A stretch of 20,084 nucleotides of DNA from a virus: the IMG/VR virus record IMGVR_UViG_3300004279_000026, positions 1-20,084 of that record. One strand, given 5' to 3'. The translations under genes were made by a program, and so were the position numbers. Under the pieces are notes generated by a model that saw nothing but the letters and a program-made list of their open reading frames with translations, made no database searches and was not told where the DNA came from. This document shows positions 13,746-20,084 of this stretch, piece after piece (within the stretch, counting starts at the first letter, position 1; each line of letters starts with the position of its first letter).

Positions 13746-15170
13746 ATGGCCGCAAACGGATCATTTACGGGTAGCGCAGGAGCATTAGCTCACTTAACGC
13801 CACGCCCAACACAAACGTTGTTTAACGACAACTATCTAACTCTTGCAGATTTAGATTTTACACAACAATTCTTACCAGAAGTATATGAGAAAGAAGTAGA
13901 AAGATACGGTAACCGTACTATCTCTGGATTCTTACGTATGGTAGGAGCTGAAATGCCTATGGCATCTGACCAAGTAGTATGGTCTGAGCAAGGGCGTTTA
14001 CACATTGCATACGACCCAATTGTATCTACAGCAACAACTGTAGTTATTCCTGGTGACGCCAATAACAACTCAACTAACCTTATTGGACCTGGTGCTACTA
14101 TTGTAGTCGCTTCAGCTAATGGATTAGTTGTTGAGAAAGCTTATGTACAATCTGTTGGTACACCCGATGCAGCAGGAGATGTAACACTTACTATAGCTGG
14201 ATATGCTGGAGCTATCACTGCTCACGCTGCTGGTAAAGTATTTGTATACGGTTCTGAATATGCTAAAGGTACAAGCAACGCTGGTACATCTGTAGACGCT
14301 GCTTTCGAGCAATTCAACAACAAGCCAATCATTCTTAGAGATAAGTATGCTGTAAGCGGTTCTGATACTGCACAAATTGGATGGGTTGAAGTAACTACTG
14401 AAGCTGGAACTTCTGGGTACTTATGGTACTTAAAGTCTGAGCACGAAGCAAGAATTCGTTTTGAAGATCAATTAGAAATGAGTATGATTGAAGCTGAAAA
14501 AGCTGCTAACGCAATTACGCCGGCTGCTAATTTAGGTGGAGGTACTCAAATCACTGGATCTGACGGACTATTCGCTGCGCTTGAAAACAGAGGGTTAGTT
14601 TATACTGATGCTGATTTCGGAGCTGCTGGAACTGGACTAGAAGATTTCGACGCTATCTTAGGAGAGCTTGATAAGCAAGGAGCAATCGAAGAGAATATGT
14701 TATTCTTAGATCGTTCTACATCTTTAGGTATCGATAATATGTTAGCTGCTCAAAATTCTTATGGAACTGGAGGTACTTCTTTTGGAGTATTCGAAAATTC
14801 TGAAGATATGGCACTTAACTTAGGATTCTCTGGATTCCGAAGAGGTTCTTACGACTTTTACAAAACAGACTGGAAATACTTAAACGACGCTACTACACGT
14901 GGATTAGTTGGAGATGTTGAAGGTGTTATTGTACCAGCTGGGACTTCAACTGTATATGACCAAGCATTAGGACAGAACATTTCAAGACCATTCTTACACA
15001 TCCGTTACAGAGCTTCTGAAGCAGATGATAGAAAAATGAAATCTTGGATCACTGGATCTGTTGGTGGAAACTATACAAGTGACGAAGACGCAATGAACGT
15101 TCACTTCTTATCAGAAAGATGTTTATGTGTACAAGCTGCTAACAACTTTGTGTTATTGAAAAAAGCATAG
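13746..15170 (+). CDS. Major capsid protein
   Basis: Main HK97-type shell subunit, inferred from position (portal, scaffold, this gene), length (474 residues) and composition. The N-terminus has HLTPRPTQTLFNDNYLTLAD, QQFLPEVYEKEVERYGNRTI and SGFLRMVGAEMPMASDQVVW. Residues of about 90-175 are a Gly/Thr/Val-rich beta insertion; later segments include LKSEHEARIRFEDQLEMSMI and FSGFRRGSYDFYKTDWKYLN. Codon choice differs from neighbours: CGT for Arg, TTC for Phe and TCT for Ser are frequent, as in a very highly expressed gene. It follows a short A/T leader and is followed at once by a strong stem-loop, so it may be made in excess over downstream genes. Confidence 0.88.
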   Translation: MAANGSFTGSAGALAHLTPRPTQTLFNDNYLTLADLDFTQQFLPEVYEKEVERYGNRTISGFLRMVGAEMPMASDQVVWSEQGRLHIAYDPIVSTATTVVIPGDANNNSTNLIGPGATIVVASANGLVVEKAYVQSVGTPDAAGDVTLTIAGYAGAITAHAAGKVFVYGSEYAKGTSNAGTSVDAAFEQFNNKPIILRDKYAVSGSDTAQIGWVEVTTEAGTSGYLWYLKSEHEARIRFEDQLEMSMIEAEKAANAITPAANLGGGTQITGSDGLFAALENRGLVYTDADFGAAGTGLEDFDAILGELDKQGAIEENMLFLDRSTSLGIDNMLAAQNSYGTGGTSFGVFENSEDMALNLGFSGFRRGSYDFYKTDWKYLNDATTRGLVGDVEGVIVPAGTSTVYDQALGQNISRPFLHIRYRASEADDRKMKSWITGSVGGNYTSDEDAMNVHFLSERCLCVQAANNFVLLKKA

Positions 15171-15189
15171 AGCTTAATTAATGTAATTC

Positions 15190-15227
15190 TTACCCTCGTT
15201 ACATCAACGGGGGTAATTATTACTTTT
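15190..15227 (+). terminator. Strong stem-loop terminator after the major capsid gene
   Basis: TTACCCTCGTT (15190-15200) pairs with AACGGGGGTAA (15206-15216): an 11-bp stem with one G-U pair and a five-base loop ACATC, followed by a T-rich stretch TTATTACTTTTAT. This is the best intrinsic terminator in the window. It lies 19 bases after the MCP stop and probably terminates or attenuates transcription there. Confidence 0.8.
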
Positions 15228-15252
15228 ATCAATTATTTAATTTTATTATATT

Positions 15253-16086
15253 ATGGCTAAAAAAGCTAAAGTAGCAGAAGAAACTGTTGAGGTTGCGCCT
15301 CAAATTGTTGTGGAAAAAGCAGCACCAAAAGTAAAGGCACTGGTAAAACCCGTGTTTGAATTTAAAGACAGAACTTATGTTTTAAAAACAGGTAAATCAC
15401 CATTAGTTTATAGTTTACCTTCAAAGCATTCTGCAAGAAAACCTTTATTGTATTTTGACAAAGAATTAGGTTACAATAGAGAAATTAGATATGCAACAAA
15501 TCAACCGTCTGCTTTTGTAGACGAACAAAAAGGAACTTCAACATTAGGTAGAATTATATTACGTAATGGCCAATTAGTAGTACCTAAAGAACAAGTTGCA
15601 CTTCAAAAATTATTATCATTATACCACCCATATAAAGATCAAATATATTATGAATTTGATCCTGTTGGAATATCAGAAAATGAATTAGATTGGATTGAGC
15701 TAGAATTAGCGGCTTTAAACGCGGCTAAGAAATTGACTGTAGATGAAGCTGAAGCAATTCTTAGGGTTGAATTTGGAAGCAAGGTTAGTCAGTTATCTTC
15801 TAGTGAGATAAAAAGAGATTTAATGATCTTTGCAAAAAGACAACCTCAAACTTTCATTCAGCTAGTAAATGATGATAATGTTCAATTAAGAAATGTAGGT
15901 GTGAAAGCTGTAGAGGCTGGAATCATAAGCTTATCTCAAGATCAGCGAACATTTTCTTACGGTGACACAAATAGAAAATTATTAACGATTCCTTTTGATG
16001 AGCACCCTTATTCCGCTTTAGCCGCATACTTCAAGACAGATGAAGGTATGGAGGTTTATAAAGCAATAATGAAGAAACTTTATTAA
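15253..16086 (+). CDS. Putative head-associated structural protein, function unknown
   Basis: A 277-residue protein between the major capsid gene and the ring genes. Its N-terminus is a disordered Ala/Val/Lys region (about 1-35), then FEFKDRTYVLKTGKSPLVYS, RKPLLYFDKELGYNREIRYA and LYHPYKDQIYYEFDP. The second half is helical: ELDWIELELAALNAAKK, VDEAEAILRVEFGSKVSQLS and KRDLMIFAKRQPQTFIQLVN, ending in MEVYKAIMKKLY. I recall comparable 'LLYFD...NR.IRYA' proteins in aquatic phage structural modules, uncharacterised. An auxiliary capsid, vertex or head-completion role fits the location. It has an A/T-only leader and sits between two hairpins, so it may be transcribed as its own small unit. Confidence 0.65.
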   Translation: MAKKAKVAEETVEVAPQIVVEKAAPKVKALVKPVFEFKDRTYVLKTGKSPLVYSLPSKHSARKPLLYFDKELGYNREIRYATNQPSAFVDEQKGTSTLGRIILRNGQLVVPKEQVALQKLLSLYHPYKDQIYYEFDPVGISENELDWIELELAALNAAKKLTVDEAEAILRVEFGSKVSQLSSSEIKRDLMIFAKRQPQTFIQLVNDDNVQLRNVGVKAVEAGIISLSQDQRTFSYGDTNRKLLTIPFDEHPYSALAAYFKTDEGMEVYKAIMKKLY

Positions 16087-16092
16087 GTTACT

Positions 16093-16137
16093 TTTATAGC
16101 GGTTAGGTCGCTTTAAGAGTGGCCTAATCACTATAAA
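16093..16137. other. Long imperfect hairpin between head and ring genes
   Basis: 16093-16109 pairs with 16121-16137 as a 17-bp stem with one C/A mismatch and two G-U pairs; the inner 11 bases can add up to four weak pairs. It fills most of the 66-base gap. No T-run follows on either strand, so it is not a classical terminator; an RNA-processing or mRNA-stability element, or a protein-binding site, is more likely. Confidence 0.65.
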
Positions 16138-16152
16138 TAATAATAAAAGAAT

Positions 16153-16938
16153 ATGAGCGTAAGTATAGATACTGTTTACCAAAGAGTATTAGGAATACTC
16201 AATAAAGAACAACGAGGGTATGTTACGCCTCAGGAATTTAATTTGTTCGCAAATCAAGCTCAAATGGATTTGTTTGAACAATACTTTTATGACATCAACC
16301 AGTTCGGGAGAGTGCCGGGTAACGACACTGAATACTCCGACATGCTTGATGTATTAAATAAAAAAATATCAGCCTTTGAAACTAAGCAAGCCTTGACACG
16401 TAATCTTACAGATACACGGTTTGTTTTACCGGCGGACATGTACCGACTTGGTACAATTATATATAAGCATGTAACAACTAAAGACTTATATCCTTCTCCC
16501 ACTCAACCTGCAAATTACCCAGTAGCAAATCCAACTGTCTACAGACAAGAAAATATACATTATGTTGAAGCCGAAAGGATAAATCATAATGAATTTTTAT
16601 ATATAAACTCTTCTCCTTTAACCAAACCTAAGGATTCAAGACCAGTATATACTTCTGATACAGAGGGGCTGGAGGTTTACGGTAGTTCTGATATAGTGAC
16701 GGATGTTAGCGCAACGTATATAAAAAGGCCAACAAAAGTAGAATGGAAATACCAAACAGTTTATGGAGAAGCATTATATGACTCTACTTACTCTGTTAAT
16801 TTTGAATTAGATCCATCAGAGGAATCTGAATTGGTTATAAAGATATTAGAATTAGCTGGATTGCTAGTTAAAGATTTAAGTATATATCAAGTATTTAATT
16901 CAGAAGAACAAGAACAAATACAACAAGAAAAAGCATAA
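16153..16938 (+). CDS. Ring/adaptor protein (head-tail connector), first
   Basis: A 261-residue structural protein. The N-terminal helix-rich part has VYQRVLGILNKEQRGYVTPQ, EFNLFANQAQMDLFEQYFYD, then a beta-rich middle with TRFVLPADMYRLGTIIYKHV and ATYIKRPTKVEWKYQTVYG; the C-terminus, FELDPSEESELVIKILELAG followed by LLVKDLSIYQVF and EEQEQIQQEKA, is a connector-type helical end. The 'P.EF...ANQAQ.DLFE.YF' pattern is one I associate with ring or tail-tubular proteins of crAss-like and flavobacterial podoviruses. It is separated from the next ring gene by three bases, supporting a shared role at the portal-tail joint. Exact ring position cannot be told. Confidence 0.7.
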   Translation: MSVSIDTVYQRVLGILNKEQRGYVTPQEFNLFANQAQMDLFEQYFYDINQFGRVPGNDTEYSDMLDVLNKKISAFETKQALTRNLTDTRFVLPADMYRLGTIIYKHVTTKDLYPSPTQPANYPVANPTVYRQENIHYVEAERINHNEFLYINSSPLTKPKDSRPVYTSDTEGLEVYGSSDIVTDVSATYIKRPTKVEWKYQTVYGEALYDSTYSVNFELDPSEESELVIKILELAGLLVKDLSIYQVFNSEEQEQIQQEKA

Positions 16939-16941
16939 TCT

Positions 16942-17853
16942 ATGAGCGTAATAAACCAAACAGACGAACAATACTACTTAGGTCCAGACGGTCAATGGAA
17001 TAGCTGGGATGAAGATTATGGAGCGTACCAATTTACAAGCATTAAAGATATCGTGAATAACTTTATAATATCTTATGTAGGTGAAGGTAAGATAATAAGC
17101 AAAATAAAACGAACAGATGTAGCTTTTCATGCTCAGCGTTGTTTACAAGAGTTTAGCTATGATATTTTACCATCTGTAAAGTCACAAGAAATAGAGATAG
17201 GGCCAAGCCTGAATTTTATACTACCTAAAGATTATGTAAATTATGTTAAGGTAACATGGACAGACGAAAGAGGGATTGAAAGAGTAGTCTACCCTGCTAT
17301 AAAAACTTCAAATCCATTACCTATATTGCAAGGATCAGACTACCAATACTTGTACGATGAGCAAAACAGGGAGCTATTATTAGCGGATCAATCGCAAACA
17401 AAGACAGCTTTCCAATCTTCACCTAGTGGTCAACAAAATTCAGACAATATAAATAGCTCTGACATAATTGCCAATAATCACTTTGGAAGAAGATATGGGC
17501 TAACACCAGAAAGAGCTCAAGCTAATGGCGTGTTTTATATAGACCCCATAGCCAACATAATAAACTTTGACTCTAGCTTTGTAGGTAGAATAGTTACATT
17601 AAAATATATATCTGACGGCTTAAGCGGGGACGACGAGGATCTTACAGTACATAAATTCGCAGAGGAAGCAATGTATAAATACATAGCTCACGCGATTTTA
17701 GCAACGAGAATCAATACTCCGGAATACTTAGTTAATAGATTTAAAAGAGAATTAGCCGCCGCGAGACGTAATACAAAAATAAGATTATCAAATATTAAAA
17801 TAGAGGAAATTGCTCAAGTTATGCGCAATAAGTCCAAAATCATAAAACACTAG
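16942..17853 (+). CDS. Ring/adaptor (tail stabilisation-type) protein, second
   Basis: A 303-residue head-tail joining protein. Distinctive segments: FTSIKDIVNNFIISYVGEGK and VAFHAQRCLQEFSYDILPSV (N-terminal helices), LNFILPKDYVNYVKVTWTDE, GRRYGLTPERAQANGVFYID with FVGRIVTLKYISDGLSGDDE, then HKFAEEAMYKYIAHAILATR and a basic helical end finishing KSKIIKH. This set, especially RYGL, FYID, YISDGL and HK.AEEA.Y, is a hallmark I recall of the tail-stabilisation/ring protein of crAss-like and flavobacterial podoviruses, functionally like P22 gp4 or T7 gp11. It would seal the portal and form the tail platform. The stop is three bases before the muzzle-like gene start. Confidence 0.82.
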   Translation: MSVINQTDEQYYLGPDGQWNSWDEDYGAYQFTSIKDIVNNFIISYVGEGKIISKIKRTDVAFHAQRCLQEFSYDILPSVKSQEIEIGPSLNFILPKDYVNYVKVTWTDERGIERVVYPAIKTSNPLPILQGSDYQYLYDEQNRELLLADQSQTKTAFQSSPSGQQNSDNINSSDIIANNHFGRRYGLTPERAQANGVFYIDPIANIINFDSSFVGRIVTLKYISDGLSGDDEDLTVHKFAEEAMYKYIAHAILATRINTPEYLVNRFKRELAAARRNTKIRLSNIKIEEIAQVMRNKSKIIKH

Positions 17854-17856
17854 AAT

Positions 17857-20084
17857 ATGCCAGAATTAATTCACACGTTTACGTCAGGGAGAATGAACAA
17901 AGACCTTGACGAGCGTTTAGTTCCAAATGGCGAGTATAGAGATGCTCTAAACTTAGAAATATCTACCTCTGACACGGGCAACGTAGGTGCTTTGCAAAAT
18001 ATTCAAGGTAATACGCCTAAAATATATAGCTATAAAAATCCAAGCACAGGTGCCTACACTGAATGGGGATCTGGTTATATAAACGCTTTAGTGTCCCCTG
18101 TTAAAATAGGTGAAATAAGAGATGCAATAAACGAAACCATATACTGGTTCATATCAAGCGTAGGAGTGAGCGCTATCGCGGAGTACGACCAAAAAACAGA
18201 AGTAGTTGTTCCGGTTTTAGTAGACACGCAAGGTATATTAAATTTTAGTAAAGATTACTTAATAACAGGTATAAATATAATTGAAGATTTATTATTTTGG
18301 ACAGATAATCAAACTGAGCCTAAGGTAATAAATATAAATGATTTTAAAAGTGCCACTTCCCCAACCCCTGGCTTAACGGGGAACTTTTTCACTCATACGG
18401 TATTCAATGGTAGAGATTTTATAGAAGAAGATATTACCGTTATAAAGAAAGCGCCAACGGTCCCTCTTAGCTTAAGATTAGCTGAAACAAGAGCAGTGGA
18501 TCAAGATGGTAATCCAGCTATTGTTGAAACTACAACACAACAAAACTTTGTAACAGATGACCCAGGGGCGCCTAACAACTGTGTAGATGTAACATGCCGA
18601 ATCCCTATGCAAATAGGTGAGGAATTGACTTTAACCTGGGCTAGTTCTCCATACCCTTTTTATAGGGTAGGCGATATACTAACCTTAGACGGATCCGCTG
18701 TAGATGATGAAAATTTTGAAAACGAATATCAAGTAAGAGTAGAAGTAATGGCTGTCCCTCCAGGGGTTACACAAACTTATGCTGAAGTAAAAATACTTGT
18801 AGTTCCAGAAACTGTACAAGATGTAGATATATTTTGGGAGGTTAAAATTGATGAGCCACCATTTTTTGAATTTAAGTTTCCAAGATTTGCTTACAGGTAC
18901 AAATATAAAGATGGATATTATTCAACTTTTTCCCCATTCTCTGAAATAGCATTCTTACCTGGTGAATTTGATTACGAAACAAAAAAAGGGTATAATCTAG
19001 GTATGGTAAACCAGCTTAGGCAATGTATCATAGAAGGCTTTAGGCCCTCTAATATACCTTTAGATGTTGTTGAAGTAGACCTTTTGTATAAAGAAAGTAA
19101 TAGCACAAGCGTGTACGTGGTAGACACATTCATTAAGGGTGATGATATATGGAACGCTAATGAATTCAATATAGAATCTGAAATCATATCTTCAATATTG
19201 CCGTCTAATCAGCTATTAAGAAATTATGATAATGTGCCCAGGGTAGCAAAAGCTCAAGAAATTACTGGTAATAGAATAGTCTATGGTAATTACCTTCAAA
19301 ACTTTAATTTAAAAGATCTATTTAATATAGATGTATCTCCTACTTTAACACAAACTATTACCCATAATGACAAATGGGACTGTGACTACACTAACGGCAG
19401 CTGTGAACATACGCTAACACTAGCAGGTGAAAGTTTACCAAAAGTACCATTTCAATCTATAAAATCGCAGAGAACATATCAAGTAGGTGTAGTATTCCAG
19501 GATAAATATGGCAGACAAACACCGGTTTTTACATCGGAATCTGCCGCAACAACATTACAAAAACCTGAGGCAATTGAGTATAACCAAATAACAGCTCAAA
19601 CCGATGGGAATGCTCCTGTTGGTTTCGAGGGCTTTAGATACTATATAAAAGAAACATCTAACGAGTATTACAACCTAGCTATGGACAGGTGGTACGATGC
19701 TGAAGACGGTAATGTTTGGATAAGTTTTCCTTCTGCGGAAAGAAATAAAGTTGACGAATCTACGTTCTTAGAGCTAAAGAAAAGACATGACAAAGACGAA
19801 TTTGTATCAATACCTGCTAAATACAAAGTAGTAGCTATTTCAAATGAAGCGCCTCTGTTTTTAAGAAAAGTAATAAAAGTTGCAGGTAGTGTTGACGGTA
19901 GTGATAACATAGTTGACACTGGAATACCTCAACCAGATTTTACAGCTATAGACATAAAAGAGGATGCTCTAGAGGCTAGCACGGCTAGATCAATATTAGA
20001 TTCAACGCAAAAGCAGAGAATAGTAAGAGTATACACAACTACAACAAGAAGTAATTGGTATAATGTAACTAGTATTCAAACCAA
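17857..20084 (+). CDS. Muzzle/tail-tube (T7 gp12-like) protein, 3' truncated
   Basis: The frame starts at ATG 17857 and is open to the window end: 742 codons are visible with no stop. The start HTFTSGRMNKDLDERLVPNG, then EYRDALNLEISTSDTGNVGA and a GNTPKIYSY strand, is the typical opening of beta-propeller tail-nozzle proteins (T7 gp12 / P22 gp10 type, 'muzzle' in crAss001), as is the repeated pattern of INALVSPVKIGEIRDAINET, YWFISSVG and EDLLFWTDNQTEPKVININD, resembling propeller blades. Later parts include FEFKFPRFAYRYKYKDGYYS and VGVVFQDKYGRQTPVF, Ig-like strands. Two closely spaced Cys pairs occur (codons at 18580/18595 and 19381/19402). It would form the exit channel of a short tail. Three bases separate it from the ring gene, so they are co-transcribed. 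Confidence 0.8.
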   Translation, partial: MPELIHTFTSGRMNKDLDERLVPNGEYRDALNLEISTSDTGNVGALQNIQGNTPKIYSYKNPSTGAYTEWGSGYINALVSPVKIGEIRDAINETIYWFISSVGVSAIAEYDQKTEVVVPVLVDTQGILNFSKDYLITGINIIEDLLFWTDNQTEPKVININDFKSATSPTPGLTGNFFTHTVFNGRDFIEEDITVIKKAPTVPLSLRLAETRAVDQDGNPAIVETTTQQNFVTDDPGAPNNCVDVTCRIPMQIGEELTLTWASSPYPFYRVGDILTLDGSAVDDENFENEYQVRVEVMAVPPGVTQTYAEVKILVVPETVQDVDIFWEVKIDEPPFFEFKFPRFAYRYKYKDGYYSTFSPFSEIAFLPGEFDYETKKGYNLGMVNQLRQCIIEGFRPSNIPLDVVEVDLLYKESNSTSVYVVDTFIKGDDIWNANEFNIESEIISSILPSNQLLRNYDNVPRVAKAQEITGNRIVYGNYLQNFNLKDLFNIDVSPTLTQTITHNDKWDCDYTNGSCEHTLTLAGESLPKVPFQSIKSQRTYQVGVVFQDKYGRQTPVFTSESAATTLQKPEAIEYNQITAQTDGNAPVGFEGFRYYIKETSNEYYNLAMDRWYDAEDGNVWISFPSAERNKVDESTFLELKKRHDKDEFVSIPAKYKVVAISNEAPLFLRKVIKVAGSVDGSDNIVDTGIPQPDFTAIDIKEDALEASTARSILDSTQKQRIVRVYTTTTRSNWYNVTSIQT

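Noticed and set aside
1-20084. Stop-codon recoding, as in some crAss-like phages
   Set aside because: TAA, TAG and TGA all end genes at natural positions and no essential gene is interrupted by an in-frame TAG or TGA.
1-20084. tRNA genes, CRISPR arrays, insertion sequences, integrase or attachment sites
   Set aside because: No cloverleaf-like sequence, spaced repeats, transposase or integrase frame, or long terminal repeats were seen; nearly all sequence is accounted for by phage genes.

Overview
The window is a gene-dense, AT-rich stretch of a tailed double-stranded DNA phage genome, with all genes on the + strand. Reasons: a contiguous virion module (small terminase candidate, large terminase, portal, scaffold candidate, major capsid, ring/adaptor proteins, start of a muzzle or tail-tube protein), a holin, and many tiny genes joined by 1-4 base stop/start overlaps. 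Most genes lack a Shine-Dalgarno sequence and start behind A/T-only leaders, and protein families such as the RYGL-containing ring protein are ones I know from flavobacterial and crAss-like phages. I therefore infer a podovirus-type phage of a Bacteroidota host, probably aquatic. All three stop codons are used normally, so there is no sign of stop recoding.

Layout. 1-432: 3' end of a structural or fibre protein. 485-2298: a phage chaperonin pair, groEL then groES (reverse of the usual bacterial order), joined by TAATG. 2295-3085: a winged-helix-like small protein and a small HExxH protein. 3088-5935: a run of basic, low-complexity and tiny proteins sharing short SPAK/SPLK-type motifs, including two tiny genes of 44 and 48 codons at 4887-5124. 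5935-6330: a holin. 6332-7051: three small conserved-looking proteins. 7052-7642: a protein that reads as two GroES-like barrels in tandem. 7596-17853: packaging and head genes, then ring/adaptor genes. 17857-end: a long muzzle-like open frame cut by the window edge.

How they fit together. TerS/TerL package DNA through the portal into a shell built from the major capsid protein on a probable scaffold; the two ring proteins and the muzzle-like protein build the short tail. The chaperonin pair, and perhaps the tandem GroES-like protein just before the terminase, would help fold virion proteins. The holin would release progeny. The MCP is followed by a strong terminator-like stem-loop, and a second long stem-loop sits before the ring genes, so head and tail genes may be expressed at different levels.

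Most notable: the phage GroEL keeps its ATPase residues but has altered several apical residues that in E. coli GroEL contact substrate and GroES; a possible second, tandem co-chaperonin is present; and the ATPase half of the large terminase contains a patch of markedly higher GC and different codon use.
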